Positions 1-10,237 of a stretch of DNA of 64,000 nt are shown here, in pieces. Both the position numbers and the translations under genes were made by a program. Location of the stretch: the NCBI RefSeq assembly GCF_945859705.1, contig NC_079136.1, positions 113,976,028 through 114,040,027 of the forward strand, given 5' to 3'. The notes below the pieces were generated by a model, which saw only the letters and a list, made by a program, of their open reading frames with translations, was not told where the DNA came from and searched no databases. Source of the DNA: Episyrphus balteatus (taxonomy: Eukaryota; Arthropoda; Insecta; Diptera; Syrphidae). Positions within the stretch are counted from its first letter, which is position 1; the number at the start of each line of letters is the position of its first letter.

Positions 1-310
1 CAAACGTAGAACTACAGAAAAAACCGATAAAATATGTACGTAAAAGAAGCACTTCTTTTCCACTGAAAAAAGATAGGAGCTCGGGAAAAAAACTCAGTTA
101 TATACTTTCAACTAGCACAACAGCTTCTATAAATTGAGATCTCGCAGGTTCTGCTTTGTATACAGCTTGTATTGAGCTTGCTTCAGAATTTAATCGCTTA
201 TAGAAGTTCGGACTTGTTTAATAACTTCTAATAAGTTGTTTAAACTTAAACGAAGAAAGCTTGTTTTTCGGATAAGCTTGCTTTGTGAATTTATAGAGGC
301 TTTACAGAAA
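1..310. other. No gene seen; AGCTT-rich AT-rich sequence
   Basis: AT-rich sequence with many short AGCTT and AAGCTTG words. No open frame of coding character, TIR pair or RNA gene was recognised. The same AGCTTCGG-type words recur at about 730-800, so this may be old repeat sequence. Confidence 0.4.
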
Positions 311-329
311 TTACCAAGTTTTTATTTGA

Positions 330-420
330 TTTTTGGTTTTGATATTGAATAATCTAGCTCGGACACTTTTTGGTTTTGACATTAAATAATTTAGCTCGGA
401 CATTTTTTTTTTGACATTTC
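330..420. repeat. Tandem direct repeat, about 37 bp, two and a half units
   Basis: Units starting near 331 and 367 share TTTTTGGTTTTGAYATTRAA followed by TAATYTAGCTCGGACA. A third partial unit starts near 404 with TTTTTTTGACATT. The array lies just upstream of the tRNA-like sequence and could be part of the same composite repeat. Confidence 0.7.
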
Positions 421-463
421 TGCTATTTGAACTGATTAAGTTTTTGATTTCATTAATGAATAT

Positions 464-536
464 ACTAGGATGGCGGAGTGGGTAGAGTGATGGACTACTA
501 CCAAGCAGATACGAAGTTCGATTCCTGGGTGTGGTA
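464..536 (+). repeat. Degenerate tRNA-like sequence, probable SINE head
   Basis: A perfect pol III A-box match (TGGCGGAGTGGG, 471-482) is followed 33 bases later by a near-perfect B-box (AGTTCGATTCC, 515-525, one mismatch). This is the spacing of a tRNA gene. The T-stem (512-516 against 524-528) pairs poorly and no clean acceptor stem forms, so a functional tRNA is unlikely. A tRNA-derived SINE head or tRNA relic fits best. Downstream is A-rich. Confidence 0.55.
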
Positions 537-847
537 AAAAAATTATCCACTTTTCAAATTATTATTAATAGATAAACTAAATACTAATATAATGTTATAT
601 ATAATATCAGGTCAAAAGATAAAATTCATGATTTAAAACCTGATAAAAAAGAATTCTTTTTGGTTTTTGTAGTTGTTTTTTTTTTTTTTTTTTTTAATTT
701 CGATAAGACATGTATTAAAGAGCTATACAGGCTGTTCCGAAGCTATCTGTCAAATCTCAAAGCTTCGGTAGAGCTTCGGTAAAGCTTCGTTTAAGATCCT
801 TATAGAGAGTCAAACTTGTATAACGTTCTCCTTTTTCCATGCCCAAC
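537..847. other. No gene seen; poly-T and AGCTTCGG repeats
   Basis: AT-rich sequence with a long T run (about 678-694) and three AGCTTCGG words (about 760-790). It ends at the start of a 70-bp repeat unit. Nothing else is supported. Confidence 0.4.
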
Positions 848-1172
848 AACCTTACTAAAGTTTAAAAGAAGCTGAAATGTAGCTTTTGTAATACCTTAAC
901 CGAAGCTGAAATGTTAAGGCTTGGCCACACCGGAGGGTATGCGGTAGCGGTACGGGTAGAGGTAACGGTACTTGTATGAAAAAAATCCCAAACTGACATA
1001 TCAACGTTCAGATGTGGAATTTTTTTCATACAAATATCGTAACCGCTACCCGTACCGCTACCGCATACCCTCCGGTGTGGCCAAGCCTTTAGTTGGGAAC
1101 CTTACTAAAGTTTAAAAAAAAGCTGAAATGTAGCTTTTGTAATACCTTAACCGAAGCTGAAATGTTAGTTGG
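848..1172. repeat. Two tandem ~74-bp repeat units, the first split by a MITE
   Basis: Unit one (848-916 plus 1092-1097) and unit two (1098-1172) share AACCTTACTAAAGTTTAAAA and a nearly identical continuation ending in GAAATGTTAGTTGGGA. A 172-bp MITE interrupts unit one at GTTA. Unit two keeps the uninterrupted site, which fixes the MITE boundaries and its target duplication. Confidence 0.8.
917..1088. mobile_element. PIF/Harbinger-like MITE, 172 bp, TTA target duplication
   Basis: Terminal inverted repeats of about 74 bp start AGGCTTGGCCACACCGGAGG and meet almost in the middle, with few mismatches. TTA flanks both ends (914-916, 1089-1091). The tandem neighbour at 1098-1172 carries the same flank without the insert, so the 3-bp duplication is directly visible. 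A TWA duplication is typical of PIF/Harbinger elements, so the superfamily is inferred from that alone. There is no coding capacity. Confidence 0.8.
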
Positions 1173-1310
1173 GACAAAAAAATAATTTACAACGCATTTT
1201 GATGGTGGAAACTGGAAATCAATTTTTGTGGAAGTCTTTTTTTTTATATATTTTACGTTTTTGTCTGTACAGAGAAAAAATCGTACTCACAATTCAAAAT
1301 TATTTGCTTA

Positions 1311-1540
1311 ACAAAAGCCGTTTTTTATTATCCCACTTGATCCATATAGATCATTAATAAACACGTATTACAACAACTACATGAGATCTTGCTTTTTATG
1401 AGGATAACAAATCGTAATCTTGCTTTTCATCAGGATCACTATTCGTGATCCTGAAAAGCAAAATCTCATGCAGTTGTTGTAATACGTGTTAATTAATGAT
1501 CTATATGGATCAACTGGTATAGTAAAAAACGGCGATTGTC
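1311..1540. mobile_element. Foldback element, ~230 bp
   Basis: A long imperfect inverted repeat. The left arm (GCCGTTTTTTATTAT, then TGATCCATATAGATCATTAA and CACGTATTACAACAACTACA) is matched in reverse by 1445-1540. The centre holds a second small inverted repeat around GGATCAC and GTGATCC (about 1433-1454). No clear target duplication was found. Confidence 0.75.
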
Positions 1541-1875
1541 GCATTTAACATAAATAAATTGCTTAGCCCCGCCCCGATTGCGCAATAAAAAAACACACCT
1601 AATGTAGTAAGGCCCTTAAAACGTTTTTTAGTTCAAATGTTTCACGAAAAATCAAATAATTAAGTTTATTGGCATCACTTATTGAAAAATCTGAACTGAC
1701 ATTTCTATCCATACAACAAATCACACATCGCTGTTTTAATGCCCGGTTGAGTGAAAAAACAGCGGGCTTGGTTGATTTTTCTTAGCATTTTTCAACAAAA
1801 ATTTTGTTATATCAAAAGAAAAAAGCAAAAGAACTATAATTTTAAATATTTTGGAATAAAAACTAATATTCCAAA
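1541..1875 (+). promoter_or_regulatory. SmB upstream region and 5'UTR
   Basis: The stretch between the foldback element and the SmB start codon. It holds a GC-box-like GCCCCGCCCC (about 1566-1575). No TATA box is evident. The bases before the ATG (CCAAAATGG) fit the insect start context. The transcription start cannot be placed by eye. By position it must carry the 5'UTR and core promoter unless another upstream exon exists. Confidence 0.5.
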
Positions 1876-2644
1876 ATGGTAAGTAAAGAATAAAAACAAT
1901 ATGAATGAAAACAAATATTTAATAGTTTGTGTGAATAGCTTTTGTTTTGTTAGGTTAAGTTTGGCAAACGTTTTGTTTTTTTCTAAAACTGAATTTTTTT
2001 ATTTTAATTGAAATTTGACTTAAAGAAATGTATTCCTTCATTTTTTATAGACTATCGGCAAGAATAACAAAATGATCCAGCACCTGAACTACAGGGTGCG
2101 GATTGTGCTCCAAGACTCGCGAACTTTCATTGGAACTTTCAAGGCCTTCGACAAACACATGAATCTGATTCTCGGCGATTGTGAGGAGTTTAGGAAAATC
2201 AGACCGAAGAATACTAAACTACCTGAGAGAGAGGAGAAACGTGTTTTAGGATTCGTTCTCCTTCGAGGAGAGAATATTGTCTCCTTGACAGTTGAGGGTC
2301 CACCACCACCAGAAGAGGGCCTCCCAAGAGTACCAATTCCAGGTGCTGCTCCTGGACCTGGAATGGGTCGTGCTTCTGGTCGTGGTGTACCGGTAAATAT
2401 CTCTTCAGTTCCTGCCGGTCTTCAGGGTCCAGTGCGAGGAGTTGGAGGGCCATCACAACAGCATATGGCTCCTTTGGGTCGTGGTGTTCCACGTAATCCA
2501 ATGATGGGAGCCCCACCACCGGGAATGATGCCTGGCATGCCACCAATGCCAGCGAATATGGGTCGTGGGGCACCACCGCCAATGCGGGGTCCACCACCCG
2601 GAATGATGCGTGGAGGTCCTCCACCCGGTCGTGGTGGATATTAA
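1876..2644 (+). CDS. SmB: Small nuclear ribonucleoprotein-associated protein B (SmB)
   Basis: Core Sm protein that assembles with D1, D2, D3, E, F and G into the heptameric ring on U1, U2, U4 and U5 snRNAs for splicing. The coding sequence is join(1876-1878, 2051-2644), 198 residues. The ATG is the last codon of exon 1, followed by GTAAGT. The 172-bp intron ends TTTTTTATAG, and exon 2 adds TIGKNNK before a second in-frame ATG at 2072. The first ATG is preferred because MTIGKNNKM is the conserved family N-terminus. Sm1 spans about residues 15-47, with D35, M38 and N39 of the RNA-binding loop. Sm2 spans about 66-82, with the R73-G74-E75-N76 turn. Residues 85-198 form the proline/glycine-rich tail with RG pairs and PPPGMM repeats, as usual for B/B'. 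Length is normal and no damage is seen. Confidence 0.97.
1879..2050 (+). other. SmB intron 1, phase 0, directly after the start codon
   Basis: GT at 1879-1880 within GTAAGT, AG at 2049-2050 behind a T-rich tract. Splicing joins ATG to ACT and restores the conserved N-terminus of the protein. The intron carries nothing else recognisable. Confidence 0.93.
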
Positions 2645-2732
2645 ATAACTTCCAAAAAAGCAACTTCTTTTTACATTATTTTCTCTAATTTTAAAACTTA
2701 TTTACGCCGTAACATTGTGTGTGTAATTCTGA

Positions 2733-2747
2733 AATAAATTTAATAAA
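2733..2747 (+). terminator. SmB polyadenylation signals
   Basis: Two AATAAA hexamers (2733-2738 and 2742-2747) lie about 90-100 bases after the SmB stop codon and are followed by a T-rich stretch. Cleavage is expected roughly 10-30 bases downstream. Confidence 0.7.
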
Positions 2748-2764
2748 ATGAATTAAATGTGTAT

Positions 2765-3884
2765 TCTTATTTTTTATGAAAATTAATTTCAAATTCGCTT
2801 GGAGCTATTGCAGAAACTTCTTCCACTTTTGCAAGGAAGAAGCTATCCTCAACTCTATTTTTATGTCAAACTCAATTTTGTAATATTAAAAGATTTAAAC
2901 AAAAAATTTTTATATCTACTAAGGGCAAATTATCCAAAAGTTGATTAGGGCTTTTTATAAAAAAAAAAAACATTTTATATAATTTCATTCAATTAATTTC
3001 ATTTCAATTAAGTAACCGAAAACTCCTACGGTTTGTAACTTCTATAGGAAGTTTTTTTTTGGCTATTATCCCGATTTTCTTGCAATAAACAACTAATAGA
3101 GTAACTTAAGCAAATTATTAGGGAACCCGGCCGAAAAGCTCTGATTTTGATGATTTTTTTTTCAAACGTCGGTAATTAAAAATACTTTAAAGGCTAGGTT
3201 AAAAATTGCCGATAATGCCGTATTGTTTTTTAAAATGCAAATTAAATTTTTTTGAACAAAACCATTGTTTTGCTTAAATTTCATAAAATATATGATACCA
3301 AAAGATTCCCTAGGTACCTAATTTAAGAAAAAAAAAAAAAAAAACATGGGAGTATAAGACTATTTAAGCGATAAATGCAATTTTCTCACAAACTGACTTC
3401 AAACATAAAAACAAATATTTTGAACACAACGCCAACACCTACAATATTTGCATGCACGATTTTAAAAAGCTAGAATCACATTTATATCTATGAAATGTAA
3501 ATCAACTAAATTTAATCAAGGGTTTTTGAAAGAATGGTCCTCAACTCAGAATTTTGAAAAAAAAAACGTTATTAATAATTTTTTAAATTACTTTTATTCA
3601 AACATTTTCCTGGTAAAAAATGAATTTATTTAAAAAAATGAATGGCCATAAATATTATCAGATGAATTCCGAAGAGGAAAAGGTAGATAATAGCCCTGTT
3701 CCATTGGAGGTGGCAGTTTAACTTTCAACAATAAGGGCTATTGAATGAAGAAAAAATAACTTTATATTTAAATGTTGAACTTAAAAAAAAAATATTTTTT
3801 TTTTTTTCAAACTCTTTAAAAAAAGTTCTTCGAAAATGAAATAATACTTTTCAATTTTTTTCATAAACTGTTTTACATAATCAG
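2765..3884. other. No gene seen; AT-rich intergenic sequence
   Basis: Many A and T runs and no frame of coding character. A short block around 3121-3135 (GGGAACCCGGCC) is less AT-rich, but I found no partner for it in the window. Confidence 0.5.
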
Positions 3885-3950
3885 CGAGCTAAGGATAGAG
3901 CTGGCTGGCCAAGCTTGTTGGCTGAGGCCCAAGTCCACAGCGGATTGTAG
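3885..3950 (+). pseudogene. C-terminal scrap of a non-LTR retrotransposon polyprotein
   Basis: A 21-codon frame ending at TAG (3948-3950) reads AGWPSLLAEAQVHSGL at its end. It resembles the C-terminus of endonuclease/reverse-transcriptase ORFs of insect non-LTR elements, where a D-R-x-x-W block precedes a short hydrophobic tail. The surrounding 70 bases are clearly GC-richer than the context. The rest of the element is absent. The identification rests on recall of the motif and is moderate. Confidence 0.5.
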
Positions 3951-4284
3951 CCGCCTTACGGCGCTGGTCACCCTAAGTAAGTTATACATAGACATTTCCT
4001 TTTATAATTTCAAATTAATCATAATAAATGTGGTCCAAAAAATTTGAAAAATACATAAATGCATTTTATATTACGAAAAAGTTTTAAAATATATTTTTTT
4101 TTTTTTTTTTCAATAATCTGGGGTCGAATAGCGGTACACGATTACGAACATACGTTAACGTTTTGACTATTTCCGTCTCTATCAGTAGAAAAATATAAGG
4201 ACAGAAAGCGTCCATAAGTTAACGAACGTATATAGGAAAAAAAATTTAATTTGAAATTCGAATTGACGTAATTTGCGAAATTAT
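3951..4284. other. No gene seen
   Basis: AT-rich sequence between the retrotransposon scrap and the next TIR element. A block at about 4122-4240 contains GTTAACG and TTAACGAACG words but no resolvable structure. Confidence 0.4.
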
Positions 4285-4784
4285 CAGCCCTATTCTGCTA
4301 TTCACGTGAATCTCAGATCCGATTCACACATTCGATTTACTTTAACTCTACCTTGCCATTCTGCTATTCATCGGATAAACTGCATTATCATTCCTCTATT
4401 TGACGTCAACGTGAACGTCAACTTAAAAAAAAATGGCGACGAAGTAAATTGAAAGGAAAAAAAAATTGTTTGTGTTTATTTGCATCGAAAAAAATAAAAA
4501 CAACCGATTAAATTTTAACAAATATTTAAAAATTTATGAAAAGTGGCATATTGCTTAATTTTAACGATGGTGAATTAATTTTTACAACTAAAATTGACAG
4601 ATCCGTAACACTTTGTATGCGGATTGCAAATGTATGGAGCAACTTCTTTCACGTGAATAGTGGAATACCGAACAACATTACCGATTTTACCGAGGTGAGA
4701 GTGGATTCCCCCCGATGAAAAGCAGAATGGCAATTGGTGAATATTTAGAGATTATTCCCCCCGATGGATAGCAGAATAGGGCTG
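4285..4784. mobile_element. Non-autonomous TIR element, 500 bp
   Basis: The ends are CAGCCCTATTCTGCTAT and its exact reverse complement. Each end has a second, subterminal copy of the same word (CCATTCTGCTATTCATCGG on the left, its inverted relative near 4711-4735 on the right). TAT flanks both sides (4282-4284, 4785-4787), a possible 3-bp target duplication. The interior has no transposase frame. Superfamily unresolved. Confidence 0.75.
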
Positions 4785-5069
4785 TATCTCATTTGGACTC
4801 TAGTGAAAAAAGGCTATTAAATGTAAATTTTTCAAACCATAAAATACTTTCTTCAAAGGAAATACAAATTTTAATTAATTTGATCTGCAAAGAGAGTATA
4901 CAATTTGATTTCTTTTACTAGGATTAATTTTTTTTTTAAATCTTTGAAGGTGTTTTTTTTTATAACTTTATAAAAACATTTTTGTTTTTACAAAATGTAT
5001 ACATATATTAACTGTTCAATAAAAATATTGTTAAATCGGTTATTCTTCATGTTTCCATGAAAAATATGA

Positions 5070-5193
5070 ATAAATTACAGGTAATTTTGAAGTGGTTTAC
5101 TTTAAAAATTCGCTGTTTTAATGATATTTTCTATCAACTTAACAGTTTTAAAGAATTTTCAAGTAAACCACTTCAAAACTACCTGTAATTTAT
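5070..5193. mobile_element. Hairpin MITE, 124 bp
   Basis: Arms of about 52 bp, beginning ATAAATTACAGGTARTTTTG and continuing AAGTGGTTTACTT, pair around a loop of about 17 bases. A few mismatches. No clear target duplication. Confidence 0.75.
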
Positions 5194-5370
5194 CGATACA
5201 TATATTTTCTTAGGAAACATTAAAAATTAAGTCGCGTCGGTTTAGCATACAGACTTGGAGAATACTCTTTTGTATTTATTTCGAAACTTTTGAGCCCGTA
5301 AGCGCATTCAAATTCAGGCATGTTCAAAATAATAAGGGACACCCTAAAATATGTACATATGTTTAAAGTT

Positions 5371-6004
5371 ATACACTGCCAAGGAGCTAGAGCGCGTAGG
5401 TTGGGTTAAGACAAGAAAAAAAATCTTAGGAGGGGGGTTTATCCCCCTCGTTTAAGCGGGGGAGCGGCAGTTAAAAAAAATTGACTTAATTTGGAAAAAA
5501 GTATTAAAAATCTTAAAAATCAACGGTTTAACTTACAATATATTATACAATATATCAACGGTTAAACTTCATAACCTCGTAAGTCTAAAAATTCGAAAAA
5601 ATATTATTAATGCAAACAATTCAGAAAATTCAGAGCTATCTTTTGGTATATTCAGCTTAACAATGCTGTTCTGAACATTTTTCAGGAATGACAAAATTCA
5701 AACACTCGTATTGATAGATCCCATACAAAAACAAGAAACACAACATTTTGTTTTTTGATTTCTGAAAAACTTGCAAAAACGACTTACGAGGTTATGAAGT
5801 TTAACCGTCGATATATACAATATGCTATAATTTTATGTAAAGCCAAAAACCTTGTCTGTTATAAAAAAAATTAATTAAAGTCATTTTATGGCATAGTCGC
5901 CCCCCCCCCCCCCCCTCCCGCTAAACGAGGGGGAATAGACCCCTCCTCCCATACGATTTTTTTCTTGTCTCGACCCAACCTACACTCTCTTGAATCACGC
6001 TGTA
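5371..6004. mobile_element. Foldback element with G/C subterminal hairpins, ~630 bp
   Basis: Ends contain GTAGGTTGGGTYRAGACAAG (left) and its reverse complement (right, about 5963-5983). Behind them lies a G-run, C-run, G-run block: GGGGG-TTTAT-CCCCC at 5433-5447 on the left and GGGGGAATAGACCCC at 5929-5943 on the right. A second, inner inverted repeat (about 5553-5583 and 5784-5812, CGGTTAAACTTCATAACCTC) is essentially perfect. Outer boundaries are approximate. There is no coding capacity. Related sequences are at 25,572, 41,757 and 45,515. Confidence 0.75.
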
Positions 6005-6462
6005 TAAAATATTTTATAAAAGAAATTGTTAAAATTCAAGTAGTCGTTTGGAGGAAAGTCAGAAGTTAACAAAATAGTAGAATGGGAGGTTACATTCAGG
6101 GGCGGATCCAGGATTTTTTTCTGGGGGGGCACAAGGGACGGATTGTCAAAAAAAACAGCAATAACAGTTAGAAATAAAGTGAAGTACCATACGACTGACT
6201 AAGAAGCAGAAAATTTTAACGACCCACAGTGGTCTAAAACCTGGCCAAAAATATTTAGGCACATTTCCCACATCAAATAGGTACCAAATGACCAAAAAGT
6301 TATTCGGAAGGAAAAATTTTCATTTTCTTGTTACAGTAAAAGCCACTTAAGTGCTAACCCTCTTACTCCTGGAAGAAAAAAAAATCATGTGTGCAATTCA
6401 CACGTGGTAGAAGTGAAACCTTAAAAAATTATTTTTCTTGAAAAAAATTGAAAAAATCTACC

Positions 6463-7230
6463 TATTTTTATTCTATCACCTTCAAATCCATGTTTTTTAT
6501 ATGACAACCTATATAAATTTTATTTCATCTGAAAGCTTTGTCTTAGCTCAAAATATATATATCGATCAGGTCTATGAGACATCTACAAAAAGAGCTAGAA
6601 TTTTTTGAACTCGATCAATTTCCATAAAGAAAAGCGAAAAACACGTATTTTTATCTTCTCACGCTATTAAATCCATTTTCTTCAATAACAACCTATAACA
6701 ACCTACACCATCTGAAAGCTTATTGTCTTAGCTCAAAATATATGTGCCCTTGATTATGAAAGTGGACTAAGTCACTTTTTGCATTGGTTAAAGAAAAACT
6801 TACATTATAATTTTCTTATAACGATTTAATTGTATTTCTTTTATGAAATCACTGAAGGAGCAATAAAGAAATTTATTTACTGCAATTTTACGTTCAAATA
6901 AACTTTACCCCTTAAATAATAATTATTTTTAGGCTAGATTTGATGCCATTTTTAGGAGTGACTTAGTCCACTTTCATAATTAAGGGCACATATATATCGA
7001 TAAAGTCTATGAGACATCTACAAAAAGAGCTAGAATTTTTTAAACTCGATGAAAAAAAACATTTATTTTTATGTTCTCATGCTATTAAATCAATTTTTTT
7101 ATTTGAAAACCTATAAAAAATTTTATACCATGTAAAAACTTATTGTTTCACCTTGTATAATGATGTATAAATCTTATTTCAAAGATGTCTACAAGAGAAG
7201 TTAGAATTTTTTAAAGTCAACCATGTCGAA
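6463..7230. repeat. Three diverged tandem repeats of ~165-180 bp inside the hAT-like element
   Basis: Units start near 6465, 6645 and 7061. The first two share ATTAAATCCAT or a close variant, CATCTGAAAGCTT, CTTAGCTCAAAATATAT and AGACATCTACAAAAAGAGCT. The third is more diverged. The second unit is split by the MITE at 6743-6990, and the first unit preserves the unoccupied site. Confidence 0.75.
6743..6990. mobile_element. Tc1/mariner-like MITE, 248 bp, copy 1
   Basis: Inverted repeats TGTGCCCTTRATTATGAAAG then TGGACTAAGTCACT, about 35 bp, at both ends, flanked by TA on each side (6741-6742, 6991-6992). A second copy in the opposite orientation is at 63,209-63,454. The TA duplication suggests Tc1/mariner. 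There is no coding capacity. Confidence 0.82.
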
Positions 7231-9399
7231 TTTCTAGACTGAGATTACGGTACTTCCTACACTGGTAGCTGTTCATCGCCAACAGATCTCCACAGGTGTT
7301 TTGAGGTATTTCTAAATTTTTTTCATTTTAAGATTGTGTAACTTGTAGAGCACGTAACGTTATGTGTGATATATCAAATAAAAGGTTATGTTATCAGCAT
7401 GCGTATTAAAGTTAAATCAAATTTGTATGTGCACTAGATCAAAAGATATAACGTGTGTTGGAAAAGAACATCTTTTTACCGTTATCTCCGAATTTTGAAT
7501 ATGAAATTAATTGAAATTTTGTACAATTATAATTTATTTAATTACCTATCTACAGTACAAATTTCATTCATCTATCTATTAAAACAAAAAAGTTATAACA
7601 AGTTGAAGTCGTGTCGCGTTTTCGTTTCATCTTGTTTCAAATCACTACGATACTAAAGAAGTTTTCACTTCAAAAAATATAAAAAATCAGAAAATGCACG
7701 TACAATTCTTTATTTAATTTTTTGACTTAAGTTGTTTCACCAAATAGTTTTTGAGAAATTATAAGTTTTAAAGATGAAATTTTGAAAAAATAATGTGTAC
7801 GTTTTTTAATTGATTTTGTATAAAATTTTGCAATATTATGGACATAATTATAACATTAGTTAATGACCTAGTAGTTTTTAGTCAAATACTAAAGACTTCA
7901 TTCTATTAAATATTAAAGTTACTAAGAATAACAAAAAAAAACTGAATCATACTTTTTTGCCGGGAAACCCAGTTTTGTTTTTTTTTATTTGCATTAACCT
8001 TTTGTAACCCAAGGTCGTAAATTTAAAAATTAATAAGTCAATCGATTGGCCTTTATCTTTAATAAAACACGTATTTTTTAAAAATTCAATAAAGTCATTA
8101 TTTACTTAGTTATTTCGATATTTTGGGAGTAAAAAAAAAGTTTAAATAATTTATTTTTATATAAAAATGCAAAAATTCAAGCAAAAAACTATCTAATATT
8201 AATTTTTAGGCACTTTCCTAAAATCCAAAATAAAACCCCGTGGGGTTTACTAACAAAAACTATTTTTTTTTCTGAATTTCGTAGTTTTTACACAAATTTG
8301 CTTATTTTCAAAAAAAGCCCAACTTTCAACATTAACTGTCAATTAAAAACTATTGGTGCTATTTATTAGAAATTTGAAGTACTATTTCGATAAAGCAATA
8401 CTTAAAGATTATAATATTAGAAGCTTCAAAAGAAAAAAAAAAATAGTTTGTAGAGCTTTTATGCAATCTTTTTCGGTTTGTTACAGAAATGTCACATGGG
8501 GCTACAAGGGGTTAAATTGTTGTATACCTCAAGAATATTGTGTTCAAATTGTAGGTCTCTTGGAGCCAAATTGACCAAGTTATGAGTATTTTAATACTTC
8601 CCTTAGGAACGTTTTAGTCTTTTAGTCCAGAGTTCAAAACTTTAAATCGTTATCCCCACAACTAATGTTTTCAACGCCGATGCTCCTCATAACTTCAAAA
8701 CTACTGCACCGATTTTTTTGAAATTTGGAACACTATTTTTTTTACATATTTTTAGAGGTATCCCTGGAGAAATTTTCTCAATAAAATAATATTTATAAAA
8801 ATCTATAAGTAAGGGTCGCTTTTGAGGAGTTTTTTTTTCAAGGGTCTTTATTTTCGGGGTGCAAACCTGGGCAAACTTCTGAAATGCAAGTTTGTTCTAC
8901 ATATCCAGCAGTTCTATAATATATAGTTTATGCAATTTTGTGACGTGTTCCGCTATTTTAAAAACACTAGTGTTAAAAAAAAAAAACAACGAAAAAAGTG
9001 CAAATTTTTTGACCCCTCTGTATGAAAAAATAGAGTTGCATATACAATTATTTTTTTTATGTCATTCAATGTCATTCGATGTCCATATCAAAATTTTTCA
9101 CCAAAATCACTTTGAAAATTCACTTTTTTTTAAATCGAAAAAAAATTCGTGTGTACCCAACAAATAGCCGTTTATTTATTTGTGAGGTATAGCTATTCAT
9201 GGGAAAGGAATGCAACAATCAACAAAATTCGCATTTTCAGCCAGAAATAGACAAGAGTTTCACTCAAGTTCTTTCTGTTATTATTCATATATTTTTAAAA
9301 CTCTTATAGTTTGATTTCCTTTAAGTATGAACTTTAAGTTCTGGGGGGGGGGGGGCACGTGCCCCCGTGCCCCCCCCTGGATCCGCCTATGGTTACATT

Positions 9400-10232
9400 A
9401 ATAATAAATGATTAACAAAAAGAAAAAAAATCAAATTTTCGCTAAAAAATAGAGATCTTATCTAAAGGAGAAAAACTCTTCTTTCATATTGAATCACTTT
9501 TCATTTAAAATAAGGCTCCTAAAAGTCAATTAATCTTAAGAAATTGTGACGTTACAGGAGAAGCAAACAAAATGTTATATTAAAAATATCTTTGCAACTA
9601 CAAACATACCTACATATCTACCTCAGGAGTTAATTCTACCTTCTTAGGTGAAAAAATTCAAAAATCAGAAATAAAAATTAAATTAACTGGTGTCACACCG
9701 AAATACGCTATAGTAGGTGTGAATACGATGCTTAAGAATGTCTACCTTTGTAAATTAACTAAAATGATAATCGTGGTATCTAATATACCAATTGGAAGAA
9801 GAAATTACAAATAAAAAAATTATTTAGTAGATGTAGGTAGGTACTACCTACCCCTGTCACATCCAACAAAGCTTTTATTTTATCGAAAATGATTCTAACA
9901 CACACAAAAATTTAAATATGTTTGTATTCACATATTCCATGGTGGGTGAGTGGCATATTTTAAAAATATATCCCTTCAAGGCTCGTATCTATAATGAATA
10001 ATGCTATCGAGCTTAAGGTAACGTTTGAACTGCGTTAACTTTAACCCTCTTCTTCTTCAATGCTTTGTCCCGTTCCGGTATTATTTAACAAATCAAATAA
10101 CCTTATATGTAAGTTCGTTTTTTATGTTTTCTTGTCGCAAAACAACAAGCAACACAAGACTAAACTATTCCCCCTTCTACCCTCAAGACCGAATTGCGTC
10201 GCCTCACCCACGTGGCCTATTACCAGTAACCA
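9400..10232. other. No gene seen; AT-rich flank of two elements
   Basis: No coding frame or paired repeat was recognised. Several short words of the GTAGGTA and ACCTAC type occur, common throughout the window. Confidence 0.4.
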
Positions 10233-10237
10233 CAGCG

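Larger units (their letters stand above)
6097..9391. mobile_element. hAT-like non-autonomous element, 3,295 bp
   Basis: The left end is CAGGGGCGGATCCAGG and the right end, reversed, is CATAGGCGGATCCAGG. Each is followed by a G-run and GCAC. An exact 8-bp duplication, GTTACATT, flanks it (6089-6096, 9392-9399). CAG-type termini with an 8-bp duplication point to the hAT superfamily. The interior has no transposase frame. It holds tandem repeats (about 6463-7230), a nested MITE (6743-6990) and otherwise AT-rich sequence. The two G-rich ends could also pair as a long hairpin. Confidence 0.8.

Noticed and set aside
464..536. Functional tRNA gene
   Set aside because: Pol III boxes are present, but T-stem and acceptor pairing fail.
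2214..2663. 149-codon frame antisense to SmB
   Set aside because: Shadow of the conserved SmB coding sequence, without its own recognisable product.
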